From Meghimatium bilineatum (taxonomy: Eukaryota; Mollusca; Gastropoda; Stylommatophora; Philomycidae), in the NCBI GenBank assembly GCA_034231615.1, contig CM067317.1, positions 49,806,282-49,870,281 on the forward strand: 64,000 nucleotides of DNA, written 5' to 3'. How positions within the stretch are numbered: position 1 is the first letter of the stretch; each line of letters opens with the position of its first letter. Positions 1-10,920 of the stretch are shown in pieces. The notes below the pieces were generated by a model. It saw only the letters and a list, made by a program, of their open reading frames with translations. It searched no databases and was not told the origin of the DNA. Both the position numbers and the translations under genes were made by a program.

Positions 1-92
1 TTTTCTTTTTTGTTTTGTTTTGTTGGTGTCTATGTCTGACATTGATAACACAATGTTGGTATGAAGATTGAATTTATGATTTTTATTTTAGT

Positions 93-780
93 TTACATTG
101 GGATAGATACGTGTTCCACAATTGGTGTAAGTTCATAAATCACGTAGTCTTTTAACTCTTGGCTCGGCTCTCTGTCCATTCTTCCGTTGTCTGTAAAACT
201 GCATCCAATATATTTAAATTCCTGCACGTGTTTCAGTAACTGATCATTTATCTTCATGTTGGTTATAGTGGGTTCTTTGCTATACTTAAACATTACTTCT
301 GTCTTTTCTGGATTGATTTTCATGTTGTGATTCAGAAAACTTTCGCTGAGTAAGTTTATGTGACCTTGCAACTCTTCACTTGAGCCGTGGAGTGGTCACT
401 GATCGTCAGCAAATAGTAGTTCAGTTAGTTCATGTGGATTGTCTGGTGATGTTTTTACTATTATTGTAATAATATCCATATAAATAATAAACAATAATGG
501 TGATAAGACACACCCCTGTCTAACTTCTGATGTTCACTGAAAACCACTTTATAAGTCTTGCAGTTGTTTTAGCTTCACTTTCAATTTTTTGTATATAGCT
601 CTTACAGTCTAACAATGGTCCTTTTGTTCCATACTTTTATAGAATACTCCTTAATAACTCTCTATTTATTCGGTTGAAAACAATCTCTTGGTCTATGAAA
701 GCAATTTTCATTTGGTTTTTTTTTTGTATTCTATTGTTGTTTTTTTCACTAATTCATCGTAGCGAAAATAGTACATGGGA
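93..780 (-). mobile_element. decayed LINE reverse transcriptase fragment
   Basis: Reading the minus strand, a broken reverse transcriptase can be followed. The RQGCVLSPLLF-type motif reads near 510-540, a FADD catalytic box reads near 400-415, and the downstream block with MKINPEKTEVMF and FKYIGCSFTDNGR lies at 180-340. Frameshifts and stops separate the pieces, so it is not functional. FADD plus the MKIN...KTE region is typical of non-LTR retrotransposon palm and thumb domains. It lies downstream of the last visible cadherin exon, presumably in the next intron. Confidence 0.8.
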
Positions 781-914
781 ACACCGTCTTCAGTTCCTTT
801 TCTAAACCCGAAACATGGAACATCACAGTGTTTTTATTCTTGCAATCCCCTCCCCTTTTTTAATTTTTAGTTTCCTTGAGATAAAAAGAAAAGGCACATC
901 TATACGACGATTCC

Positions 915-1165
915 TTTACCGATTGAGGATCTCATTCACAGATGAATGTCCATGACTGAACCCAGTCCCCGGAACACATACTTTAGGACTGCCCAACATA
1001 CAAAGAGCAGAGACAGCAGACCTGGCCAGAGGGTACAGACTTGAGGCAAAAGCTATGGGCAGCCGCTCTGACCTGGAGAAAGTGGACTTCGTCTTGACGA
1101 CAGGCCTGGCGGTATAGCATGACCACAGATGCTGAACGCAGAAAAAGAAGAAGAATACGACGATT
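915..1165 (+). mobile_element. SINE-like repeat, family 3 copy
   Basis: About 240 bp shared with 7000-7205 and, in part, with the reverse complement of 54598-54700. Common blocks include CACAGATGAAT at the left, AAAGCTATGGG in the middle and CAGATGCTGAACGCAGAAA at the right, followed by a GAAGAAGAA tail. The tail suggests a retroposon oriented on the plus strand. Confidence 0.6.
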
Positions 1166-1234
1166 GAGATAATTCGACCTCGAACATAAGAGAAACACAA
1201 CTGTGAGGTCACATTTGAAAAAAACATGTGAAAA

Positions 1235-1545
1235 CAGTGAACAAATAAACATTGAATAAAAACACCGAACACACAACATTGAATAAACAACATTGAATAA
1301 ACAACATACAACACAAAATATTTTTTAAAGACATTCAACAAGGCCAATTGAACATACATTAATGAAACAACACCGTGTAAACATTGAATAAAAAAGATTG
1401 AAACAAGCAACATTGTCAAACAGCGCTGAACATATTGAACAAATAAGGTTTAACACACAATATTCCACAAAGAACATTGAGAAGAAAAAAAGCATTGGAC
1501 AAACAATATTGAACCAACAGCATTGGACACAGAACAAGACAGAGG
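1235..1545. repeat. degenerate AT-rich tandem repeat
   Basis: Repeated units close to ACATTGAATAAACA occur many times with indels. The open frames read through it are low-complexity and not protein-like. It lies just downstream, in transcript sense, of the donor of the cadherin exon at 1591-1778. Confidence 0.6.
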
Positions 1546-1590
1546 TGAAAGGTAAACACATGTGAGATCATGACAGGTGAGAACACTTAC

Positions 1591-1778
1591 GGGCTTGTTG
1601 TCGTTGACATCTAGAATTTTGATGGTCACTGTCTTAGTTGTTGCTGTGGGATCTTTGAGGAAGTTGTACGCTCTCAATGTTAAAGTAAATGAATTTCGAG
1701 TTTCGAAGTCCAGAGAACCAACTAGTCGAATTTTACAGGTTTTGTAGTCGACAGCGAATGTATTGTCAATGTTTCCAG
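1591..1778 (-). CDS. cadherin gene, exon 4 (cadherin repeat 2, C-terminal half)
   Basis: The minus-strand exon encodes AGNIDNTFAVDYKT..., then LVGSLDFE, LTLRAYN and VTIKILDVNDNKP. These are the classic cadherin blocks GN..F.ID, LDFE and the calcium linker DVNDNKP. It ends at a strong donor, CCC|GTAAGTG (1584-1590 on plus). The acceptor is CAG at 1779-1781 with a weak pyrimidine tract. The exon needs two bases to finish the codon split by the previous exon, and that exon ends with one spare base, so the phases fit. It ends on a complete codon. Cadherin ectodomains act outside the cell in calcium-dependent adhesion. The exact subfamily (protocadherin-, Fat- or other) cannot be told from this part. 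The gene continues to the left of the window. Confidence 0.85.
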
Positions 1779-1800
1779 CTGTTGGTGCAATGGTAAGCAA

Positions 1801-2139
1801 TTCTCGATTATATAGATGACACGAGAAACATACAGATAAGGAAAGAGAAGAAGGACGAGAGTGAACAGTCTTAAGGTAAATGAAGAACCTTAATAGTTAA
1901 AATTTCTTTTTTATAGTGAAGCATAAGCCCTACAAAGATATAGCGTTGTTCCATATAATTACCTCATTAATTATACAAATTCGCTATTAAATATGGCCGC
2001 CATATAGAAAAACATGAACCTTTTAATAAAGATAATAACTATGTTATTTATGCACGCTCTCTTACTGAAAATTGTTAGATAATAAATATGCCTATATATC
2101 CGTTGACATATTATTTACAAAATGTTATTATGGCCGTTC
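1801..2139. other. intron sequence, nothing recognised
   Basis: AT-rich sequence inside the cadherin intron between exons 3 and 4. No coding segment, tandem array or clear repeat was seen. Confidence 0.5.
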
Positions 2140-2500
2140 TGAACACCTCGCGAACTTGGGCCAGCTGACCTGCCTTTCCCAGTGTCATCTTTAACAATTC
2201 TGATATGTCTATTATCCATCTTCTTCTTTGTTAACCTTTTCCTCAATTACTGTTGGCCATGCCCTCCATCATTACTCTTTCTATACCATTGTCTCTTGAT
2301 ATGTACAATGAATCTCATTTTCATTTTATATAGTCGTTAAGAAGCCAGCCTTCCTCCATGTTTACCCTTTTCCTCACTTTCTGGTTTTATTTTCTCTCTG
2401 TACAACGTATTCTCAACATCTCTGTATCATTTCATCTCGAAAGCAGCTAATTTCTTTGCCACTGGCGTGTTCAGTGTCCATCTTTCGCAACTATATACTG
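2140..2500 (-). mobile_element. LINE C-terminal fragment
   Basis: Minus-strand reading with indels gives the usual end of a LINE ORF2. A YSCERWTLNT-like block near 2480 is followed by AFEMK, a run of basic residues, and KKKMDNRHIRIVKDDTGK near 2190-2230. This matches the generic pattern of such ORFs (YGCESW, then RGRP..RW..NI...G). It is heavily decayed. Confidence 0.55.
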
Positions 2501-2529
2501 TCACTTAGATAACAGAAAGAGCCACATAA

Positions 2530-3605
2530 AACAACAACGAATTATACATCGCATTCGTAGACCAAGAAAAGGCTTTCGAAAGAGTAGACAGACAACAACT
2601 ATGGAAAATACTATCAATATACGGAGTACCAGAACATTTATTCAATATATACAAGGGCATTTATGCTAATAGCAAATGTGAAGTAAGAACAAATGCAGGA
2701 GTGGCCACCAAGTTTCAAATTCAATCAGAAGTTTGCCAAGGGTGTGTCCTATCCCCTCTACTTTTTATAACATATATCGACCGCATATTTAAAATAACAA
2801 GTAGCAACGAAGAAGATAACATAAAAGACAATTTGAACGAATTACTCTTTGGAGATGACCAAGTACTAATAGCAACAGAAGAACAATTGCAATAACATAT
2901 GAACAGACTCCACACAACATGTCAAAAATTCTACATGAAGATTAATATCGAAAAGATCGAAATAATGGCAATAGCAAAGAAAGAAAGAAATATCACTATC
3001 TCCATCGATGGTAAACACCTTATCAGGTAAATGAGTTCACTTACGTAGGAAGCATTATGTCGAGTAAGGGAAAACCAGTAAAGAGATACAAAATAGATGC
3101 AACAAAACATACAGATCCTAGGACAGATGGCACGTATTTTCACGAACAAAACTGTAAACATAGACACTAAAGTTGCATTATAAAACACTATTATTAATCA
3201 ATCACTGTGTTACCAGTACCAAACGTGGACAATGACAGCACAAGACAAAAGAAAAATAGTGACAGCAGAAATGACATGTCTACGAAAAATACTCGGAGTG
3301 TCATTAAGAGATAAAATTGGAAACGATAGCATCACAGATAACAAAAAAATAACAGTATTTGAACACATCAAACGACAACAGATCAAGTGGTTTTCACACG
3401 CTTTCAAACTACCAACAGGTAGCATGCGCAAATAGCCATGACACATAAACATCCACGCTATAAAGCCAGAGGCAGACCATATAAAAGACGGATCACATAA
3501 ATCAAAGAAGCCACAGGAACAAGCTTACAAACAGCACACAAGATGGTCATCTCCAGAGAACTCTTCTACCCCTGACGCCGCAAGGCAAACAAGGTCCAAG
3601 GCATA
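2530..3605 (+). mobile_element. LINE reverse transcriptase, 3' half, decayed
   Basis: The plus strand reads an RT palm. AFVDQEKAFERVD is at about 2550, and SEVCQGCVLSPLLF and LLFGDDQVLI lie in the open segment 2701-2895. Thumb and C-terminal parts follow with frame breaks: KFYMKINIEKIEIM near 2930, CLRKILGVSLRDKIG near 3280 and HIKRQQIKWFSHAFKLP near 3365. The catalytic box is FGDD instead of FADD. The C-terminal block is shared with the minus-strand copy at 30965-31310. The element ends by about 3605 and is followed directly by GATA microsatellite. Confidence 0.85.
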
Positions 3606-3624
3606 AATATAATATAATATAAAT

Positions 3625-4420
<796 letters not shown>

Positions 4421-4429
4421 AGCTGTTAG

Positions 4430-4700
4430 ATAATGTAAAAGAGATATATCAAAGATTCCAAAGCTCAATAAGAACAACAAATGGAATGGCTGAACCTTTC
4501 GAAACAAAATCTGGATTAAGACAAGGTTGCGGGCTTTCACCTCTACTTTTCCACTTCTACATGGACAGAATAATAAAAGAAACTCACATCAACGAAGAGA
4601 AAGACATTGCAAATAAACCTGATGAGGAACTTAATAATGAAATGAACGAACTATTTTTTGCCGAAGATCAAAGTCTAATATGCAAAGATGATGATAATTT
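4430..4700 (+). mobile_element. LINE reverse transcriptase fragment
   Basis: The open segment 4486-4690 reads SGLRQGCGLSPLLF, then YMDRIIKE and NELFFAEDQSLI. These are the RT motif before the catalytic site and a damaged catalytic box (FAED for FADD). A short 5'- and 3'-truncated piece. Confidence 0.8.
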
Positions 4701-4870
4701 CGTTGGTCGGCCTTGGCTTTTTTTGGTATGCGACTCCATGTATATAAAGATTGACTAATGAAAATCACAACAATAATCAAATACGTAACAAATGAAGGCG
4801 TGTTTATTTTCTGTACAGAGGTCTTTACAGTCGACGTTCTCGCCACACTAAACAGTATTACGTGCCAGAA
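4700..4870 (+). repeat. dispersed repeat, family F copy
   Basis: Shares several blocks with the reverse complement of 40295-40430, among them GCGACT, CAATAATCAA and GTTTATTTTCTGTACAGAGG. Class unknown; probably a retroposon fragment. Confidence 0.5.
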
Positions 4871-5045
4871 GACATCATTACTACAATGGTAAATTAGGCC
4901 TACTAGTAAAACATAAATAACACATACACACAAACACGGTAGCTTCAGATGTGATATTTGTAAGTGAATAACATAATATAGTAGTATCACGAATTTATTA
5001 TTAAAGAATAAATGTAATGCGGCAAACAGGATTTGAGCCAGGGAT

Positions 5046-5315
5046 TTCTACGACGCTGAGACCAGGTATACTCGCCAATTATTTCTACAACACTGAGAAC
5101 AGGTAATATACTCACCAATTATTTCTACAACACTGAGAACAGGTAATATACTCACCAATTATTTCTACAACACTGAGAACAGGTAATATACTCACCAATT
5201 ATTTCTACAACACTGAGACCAGGTAATATACTCACCAATTATTTGTACGACGCTGAGACCAGGTAATATACTCACCAATTATTTGTACGACGCTGAGACC
5301 AGGTAATATACTCAC
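5046..5315 (-). repeat. 40-bp tandem repeat carrying splice-donor copies
   Basis: Six exact copies and one variant of a 40-bp unit. Every exact unit contains, on the minus strand, an exon-end ATTG followed by GTGAGTATATTACCTG. The copy nearest 5316 is the donor of cadherin exon 3; the others lie downstream of it in the intron. Using the next donor would add 40 nt and change the frame. Reading three units further keeps phase but meets an in-frame TGA, so only the first donor looks productive. Confidence 0.9.
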
Positions 5316-5532
5316 CAATTATTTCTACATACGGAATGTCATGACCAGAACCAGGGAAGTCCCCATCAACAAGCTTGCATCCTCCAACAATAGTTCCTAT
5401 CTCCGTGTCTTCCCGTAAATCTGGAACCACTAAGTTTGTTATTGTTGCTGGGTTATCGTTGATGGAGATGATGTTGACAAACACAGTGAGAAGTATGATA
5501 GCACCGACGTTATCACTTACTGTGACTCGTAT
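5316..5532 (-). CDS. cadherin gene, exon 3 (end of repeat 1, start of repeat 2)
   Basis: The minus-strand exon starts in phase 0 with IRVTVSDNVG, the last strand of a cadherin repeat. It continues with VFVNIISINDNPA, a calcium linker of the xxNDNxP type, and then LVVPDLREDTEIGTIVGG, the start of the next repeat. The acceptor is CAG at 5533-5535 and the donor is ATTG|GTGAGT at 5310-5315. Its 217 nt leave one base over, which fits exon 4. The preceding exon ends PWT in phase 0, giving a continuous ...PWT-IRVTVSD. The lower-coordinate edge is the start of a 40-bp tandem array. Confidence 0.85.
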
Positions 5533-6468
5533 CTGTCGATTAAAAGTTTAACTATACTCTAAATAAACATTGAAATAATACTATATTAAAAAGGGTTTTA
5601 TATCAGTTTTACGCTGAACAATAAGCAGGATCAACGTTTCTACAAAAAGGGCGTATCAAGAAAGGATATAGACCTGTATATTGTAACATTGCGTTAGTTT
5701 TGTATGTAGTCTCTGTTTGATTTTGTGATTCTATTCTGTGTTTGTTCGTCCATTTCTTTATAAAGACCTTTTTATCGAAACGTCGATTCTGGGTATTGTT
5801 CTACGTACAACTGATATTTAACCCTTTTTATATTTTTTTTCTATATTTACTTACCATACAGTGGAAAGTTTTTCTGCAGTCTTCCTATCACTCAATTGTT
5901 GACTTTAGAAGGGAGATTAACCACGGATCTTTAGGTACAGGGGTATACTACGGGTTTGTCACGTCACGACAACAGTTGGTTATAAGCAAACATTGCTGGA
6001 AGTTGTCTTTCATTGAATACATTTTGAATACAATATACTGGCGAATATTGTCTCAAGAACGATGTAGCCAATTTGCCTATATTCCGCCAGCCTGTTGCCG
6101 GGGTCCTCAGGGGGAACACATAATATCTAGACTGTTACTTTCATGCAAGTCGTTTGACTTGGGGTGTTTTGATGGTGAAGTTAGGTGTCTCATCCCATAT
6201 AGGGTCAAAGTGTCCCAGAAGTCATGATGAAATAGGATCTGTTAGGTCAAAAAACACAGATATCGCAGCTAACTGTAAAGAGTGATACAGCAAACTCCGT
6301 TGTTATTTGGATTACATCCTACTGATCTTCAGTGGTTTGAGAACAAACGCAAAGGACCTTCTAAATATGATAGTGGAAAAGGCTGGACAGTTAGCCTGCC
6401 TCCCACAGAACCGGGAGACTTGCATAATGGTAGTAAGGACAACGTTCTGCAAATGACACACCGTATTG

Positions 6469-6469
<1 letters not shown>
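5533..6469. other. intron sequence with a possible dispersed-repeat fragment
   Basis: Cadherin intron between exons 2 and 3. Around 5750-5820 there is a block with AAAGACCTTTTTATCGAAACG that is like the core of the repeat at 7540-7695. The plus-strand open frames 5742-6227 and 6282-6473 show no recognisable domain and no splice or start context. I see no gene. Confidence 0.45.
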
Positions 6470-6520
<51 letters not shown>

Positions 6521-6598
6521 GTAATACTAATAATAATAGTAGTAATAATAATAATAATAATAATAATAGTAATAATAATAATAATAATAGTAATAATA

Positions 6599-6629
<31 letters not shown>

Positions 6630-6647
6630 TAGTAATAATAATAATAA

Positions 6648-6704
<57 letters not shown>

Positions 6705-6711
6705 GAATAAC

Positions 6712-6745
<34 letters not shown>

Positions 6746-6746
6746 G
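6470..6746. repeat. (AAT)n / (AGT)n trinucleotide microsatellite
   Basis: Long AAT run with scattered AGT, a pure AGT run at about 6650-6700, then AAT again. It is open in several frames and gives homopolymers of Asn, Leu, Tyr or Ser, which are artefacts. Confidence 0.97.
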
Positions 6747-6914
6747 CCGTTCATAACTGCATTGTGATATAGATGGTTTTGTATTGTTGCATATGTCTGG
6801 TGTATACGTTCATGATGAAAGTCAAACTTTGGCATGGAATCTTCCACCACTTTTGGGAAACTTGTTTGGTGATAATTTACCTTATTCAACACCAGACATT
6901 TTCATAGTGTATGG

Positions 6915-6975
6915 ATTTCTAGGCAATATTTCAGCAGTTTAGCATTGCTTTCTAAATGATCCGGATACAATTAAT
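6915..6975 (-). mobile_element. SINE family D fragment
   Basis: About 50 bp matches the reverse complement of 22720-22775, with TTAGCATTGCTTTCT and ATCCGGAT in common. It lacks the tRNA-like head. Confidence 0.5.
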
Positions 6976-6999
6976 ATTCAACTAGGTACCCTATCGATA

Positions 7000-7205
7000 C
7001 ACAGATGAATATCCATGTGGATCGGGAGTCCAAACCCTAATCACATAATTCAGCATTACCCAGATATGGCGAGTCTGGTCAGATGATTTAAATTTGAGAC
7101 AAAAGCTATGGGGCATCTGCTATGATCTGGAGAAGACCTGGACTTGTAGACAGGCTTGACATAAGGCCTGCCAATTTAGCATGATCGCAGATGATCTACG
7201 CACAG
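7000..7205 (+). mobile_element. SINE-like repeat, family 3 copy
   Basis: Diverged copy of 915-1165, with ACAAAAGCTATGGG, ATCTGGAGAA and AGCATGATCGCAGATGAT in the same order. Confidence 0.6.
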
Positions 7206-7264
7206 AATCGATGTGAGAGTGTAAAGGTTACGGTAAAATATCCACAGTAATATATTAAGAACTA

Positions 7265-7435
7265 TATTCTTTCTACAGCCTAGGACGGATGTGTCGGGCC
7301 ATGTGTGCATCAAAACGGTGGCGCAATGCATGTCCATACTGTGGACTTCTTCCTGATGAAAAACTAGTAGGACCATTGTCCTGCTACAATAGAGACCAAG
7401 TGTGAGTTTGAGTACGAACGCTCAAGAAGATGAAG
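7265..7435 (+). mobile_element. SINE family B copy, diverged
   Basis: Carries the family B blocks GGATGTGTCGGGCCA, AACTAGTAGGACCATTGTCC and GAGTTTGAG, ending with GAACGCTCAAGAAGATGAAG. Sense is taken as plus because the AAGAAG tail lies at the right. Confidence 0.75.
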
Positions 7436-7539
7436 AAAATTCTTTCTGTGTAGGAGAGTTCTTCTCAAAGCATTAAAAATAACTAAGTTAAGTAGAGAAG
7501 TCTTCTCAAAGCATTTATAGGCAACAAAGGATTTTAGCG

Positions 7540-7695
7540 AATAGATAGATAGATATATTGTTTGTTCACTATTTGTCTTCTGTTTTCTTGAAGAAGACCT
7601 TAAGGTTGAAACGCTGAAACTGTCTTGTGTATTGTTTTTTGTGGGTTTTTTTACACCCGTACCCAATAGTCTGAAAGTCTGTGTGTTCATTTTAA
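7540..7695 (+). repeat. dispersed repeat, family G copy
   Basis: Matches the reverse complement of 19635-19800. Shared blocks are TGTTTGTTCACT, TTGAAACG, GAAACTGTCTTGT and AGTCTGAAAGTCTGTG. Class unknown. Confidence 0.55.
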
Positions 7696-7771
7696 ACCTT
7701 GTGTTTTACGTAAGCACTATTGGAGTAAGTTTCTAACGGTTATACATATGATACAAAAACTACCTTGCATA

Positions 7772-7918
7772 CAGTGCAGGATTAACGCATAAGCTATAGC
7801 TTAGGGCCCCACTTTTCTGAGCAATTGTCATATATACTTAAATATATTGCAGCATTATTTGTCCCAATGCCGAGCATCCGAAAAGATTACGTCGTTATCA
7901 ATTCTAAATCTGGCCCTG
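7772..7918. mobile_element. hAT-like MITE with 8-bp target-site duplication
   Basis: A 147-bp element begins CAGTGCAGGATTA and ends with the near-inverse TAAATCTGGCCCTG. It is flanked by CTTGCATA (7764-7771) and CTTGCATC (7919-7926), an 8-bp direct repeat with 7 of 8 matches. An 8-bp duplication and CAG...CTG ends are typical of hAT transposons. It has no coding capacity. Confidence 0.75.
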
Positions 7919-8129
7919 CTTGCATCTCATCAAACACAACACTAAGAAAATATGTGTGCTTTATTTGAAGTAGATCGATATGAACAGAAATTCTTCCAAT
8001 CAGATTACAATCGCGCATACAAAGTATAAATTAAAGTAGAGGAGTTTTTAAAAAAAATTAAGGTAAATAGGTTAGAGCGAAAGAGACCAGTCGTTTATCC
8101 AAAGTGGAAAAGAATAAGAATAGGACAGT

Positions 8130-8610
8130 CATCATTCCATCATCATCACCAAGTGCCGTCTCTCAACGAATATTGGCTGCAAAAGACCTTCAACATCTTC
8201 TAAATCTTGCCTACGTGGTGAAGTTTGCTAGACTGTAATCTGTCCATCCAATGATGTTTCCCTCCCACTTGTATTTCTGCCTACGTCTTGTTGGTAGCCC
8301 CTCGACTCTACCTTCAAGTAATTTCTTCAACAAGGTGCCATGTCTTTTAATATGTTCAAACTGGATTATTTTTATGAATTTAAATAGTTTTCTTTTAATG
8401 CGCAGCTTAGTTAGAACATCTTTGCTTGTTTTTCTTCCACTTCCATGAAGTTCTCCCTATTCTATACATCCACATTTCAAAATCATTAATTCTGTCTTAA
8501 CTTTATTTGTTTATTGTCCATGTTTCTGAGCCAAATATTAAAGTAGATGTAGAATTGCATTTAATCAACTGTTATAAACTATGTCAGGGTGATGTATATG
8601 AAGTGAATTC
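8130..8610 (-). mobile_element. LINE 3' end with ATC/GAT tail
   Basis: Minus-strand homologue of the element at 33680-34005. It shares GTAGGCAGAAATACAAGTGGG, with one mismatch in the block, and GATGGACAGATTACAGTCTAGC. The 3' end is at about 8138-8155, with GACGGCACTTGGTGATGATGATG on the minus strand, a short tandem tail. It lies in the intron just downstream of cadherin exon 2. Confidence 0.75.
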
Positions 8611-8735
8611 GAAGAAGAAGAAGCGGAGAAATGATATGATGATGACAAAAAATGTTAATTGAATAATGTAGTTAAATTATAATTAATAAGTTAAATTATA
8701 GTTAAATTATAATAATTCTTGTATCAAACACTCAC

Positions 8736-8998
8736 AGTCCATGGGTTGGCGAAATAGGACGGGGAATAGGTCAGACGTGACTCGGCATCTGCTGGTTTGT
8801 TGGTCTGGAGCAAGTCTGAGGAATTATACACTACAAACTGTTGACTAGCAACGTCGTTAATTTGGTATTTTAGGGGTTTCTTTTCTGGATCATAGCAATA
8901 ATCCCTGAAGTTGAGAATAATTGTGCCAGCTGGTACGCCTTCAAGTATTGATTTTGATACGTATGTTTGGTTGCAAACTGGAGGACGATTCTGTCCAT
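8736..8998 (-). CDS. cadherin gene, exon 2 (cadherin repeat 1)
   Basis: This exon has no ATG, so it is invisible to a start-to-stop search. The minus strand reads DGQNRPPVCNQTYVSKSI, then LEGVPAGTIILNF and PEKKPLKYQINDV, and ends FANPWT. The PPVC...I.EGVPAGT.I...L.Y.I pattern is the first half of a cadherin repeat. It lacks the usual DxD calcium motif after strand B; YDPE stands in that place. The acceptor is TTTCCAG (8999-9005) and the donor ACT|GTGAGTG (8729-8735). It starts needing one base from the upstream exon and ends in phase 0, matching exons 1 and 3. Two cysteines (after PPV and in DYCYD) could pair. Confidence 0.8.
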
Positions 8999-9274
8999 CT
9001 GGAAATTTACAAAAATCAGCTAACTTATTCAGAATATATTAGTGATTTTCTTTCAAATTACTGTTATGGAACTGCTTATTATTTACAGTACAAACTTAGT
9101 TAGACTTGTTTAATTAGATTAATTAGATTTCACAGATTTGCTACATCATAAGAGAAGGTTGAAAGTTATAATGAATATCATCATGGAATGATTAAATGGA
9201 GAGGGACAACGAATGAGGCAAGAACTGTTATTACTTTATGGAACTGGGTTTTTTTTAACAGTACAAACTTAGTT

Positions 9275-9540
9275 AGACTTAATTGTCCATAGCATTACAT
9301 GGATATACCGCCCTGGTCATGCTGGGTTCAGGGGAAACGAGAGTCGACTTATTGGCAGGCAATGCGGCGATAGACGGCATATTGCTGAGAAGAGATAAAG
9401 TAGAATTGGTCAGGGCAGTAATAAATTCATTTCAAGATGAAGATGATGCCAATGAGGCTGAGAACGTTTCTGAAAGTCGCGTAAATCATACAATCAACAT
9501 CTGACCGGGACTCTGATTCTGCATGCACTGGGGGGGGGGG
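9275..9540 (+). mobile_element. LINE RNase H domain fragment
   Basis: The plus strand reads ITWIYRPGHAGFRGNE in one frame. After a frameshift it continues VDLLAGNAAIDGILLRRD in the frame open at 9283-9504. GHAG.RGNE..D.LAG is the last catalytic block of LINE RNase H domains. Confidence 0.75.
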
Positions 9541-9635
9541 CTGCTGAAATAGAGGGTTGAGCACTTATGGGAATACCCCACGTGCCGTGAAGCCAATTTC
9601 TAATCAAGAATCAAGATAAGAAGAGAATCAATAGG
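9541..9635 (+). mobile_element. 5'-truncated copy of element 4
   Basis: Matches the 3' ends of the copies at 27480-27905 and 34563-34985. Shared blocks are AGCACTTATGGGAAT, CCCCACGTGC and CAATTTCTAATCAAGAATCAAG, with the same AATCAAG tail. Truncation at the 5' side is what target-primed retroposition leaves. Confidence 0.7.
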
Positions 9636-9659
9636 CAAGAACGTGTGTCCACTGTGGAA

Positions 9660-9990
9660 AGATCTGAAGATTACCTAATCAACAATAGGTATTAGGTATG
9701 TTGATTATACTCTTCGCATATCGGACAAGTCCATAGGAGCTCAGATCTCCGTTTCAGTAAATCTCTCAGGGTATGGTATAACGGCTGATGGTTCCGGTTC
9801 TATCTTGATTCACTGCTCTTTTTGAAATCTTTGTCTTGGGTTATCTACGGTCCACGCCCATCCTCATTTCCAATTCGCTCATTCTCGATATTGAATCATG
9901 CTCATTCATTTCAAAATCCTCTGATCGTGAGGATTCACGAAGAGCAATGTGTATGTCTGCTCGGTCCATATGCTGTCTGTTGTGGTGGCG
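9660..9990 (-). mobile_element. LINE fragment downstream of RNase H
   Basis: The minus strand reads MDRADI near 9975 and ends around a CPICGQVHRSSDL-like stretch near 9710-9740. The same two blocks occur in the LINE at 43820-44410. It lies in opposite orientation to the RNase H piece at 9275. Confidence 0.65.
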
Positions 9991-10039
9991 AGGCTAGCTA
10001 ATTGGACTAGCAAGAGAAACAGTCACGTGACAACCATCC

Positions 10040-10300
10040 AAGGGTATCGTTGTTATCAATAGCTGGTAAAATATTAGCTCGTATAATGCTGAACCGACTT
10101 ACATAGAAACTCACAGATGATCTTGTTCTTGAAAGTCAGTGTGGATTTCGTGCTGGTCGCTGGACGGTGGATATAATCTTTGCTTCCCGCCAACTCCAAG
10201 AAACAATCCAAGAACACCAAATGGAACATTTTACAACATTTGTAGACCTACAAAGGCATTTGACACTATGAACAGAGATGGCTGTGAGTAGTACAGTAGG
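10040..10300 (+). mobile_element. LINE reverse transcriptase N-terminal fragment
   Basis: The plus strand reads AGKILARIMLNRL, then ESQCGFRAGRWTVDIIFASR and FTTFVDLQ. This is the RT finger region of many LINEs (ESQCGFR.GR.T.D..F..RQLQEK), cut off before the palm motif. Confidence 0.8.
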
Positions 10301-10403
10301 GCCATTTGGATAGCTGACGGGGACGATGGATCCTCAGATCGTCGGTGCCACCTCGGACTACTCGGAGATGTAGTAATGCATGCGTTAGGACTGTATGGCG
10401 TAG

Positions 10404-10420
10404 ATACTGTCTAAGGTTGC

Positions 10421-10506
<86 letters not shown>

Positions 10507-10740
10507 TGTCTCTAAACATAACGGAATTTACGAAGTTTCCGCCTTGCCACAAGAAACTCAGGTGAAACGTTAACCAAAGTTCAAATTTTCCCAATTACCG
10601 TGCAACGGGAGATAATTTTACTTGTCTCCCTGGTTGTTTCAAGTACATGCCAGGGGGTGCCTTTGATTTTATCGGCGCGGAAAGATATCACTCGCTGATC
10701 TCTCCTCGGTCAGTTGCACAGCGGGGAGGCCAGGTCAACG
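10404..10740. repeat. left terminal inverted repeat
   Basis: Pairs with 11540-11777. It is lengthened by an (AT) run at about 10421-10505 that the right copy lacks except for a short AT-rich stub. Without that run the two arms have similar length. The inner part (TTGCACAGCGGGGAGGCC) still resembles the inverse of 11543-11560. Confidence 0.7.
10421..10505. repeat. (AT)n microsatellite inside the left TIR
   Basis: About 42 uninterrupted AT units. Confidence 0.97.
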
Positions 10741-10920
10741 CGTACGTTTCTTGGTTGTGAGTTTTAATGATCACTGCAGAAAACAACACATAAATGTAAT
10801 GTACACTACTCCAGACTAGCACTGATGTGTAAAGTTCTATGTATGATTATAAAAGCGATACATTTATAAAATCGCTCATGAAATGTATGCGGAAGTTGAT
10901 ATATCCCTTTACAGTTATAA

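Noticed and set aside
5742..6227. 161-codon plus-strand frame
   Set aside because: No domain; it overlaps a dispersed-repeat fragment and lies antisense in a cadherin intron.
6312..6892. Overlapping Leu-, Asn- and Tyr-homopolymer frames
   Set aside because: All come from the AAT/AGT microsatellite.
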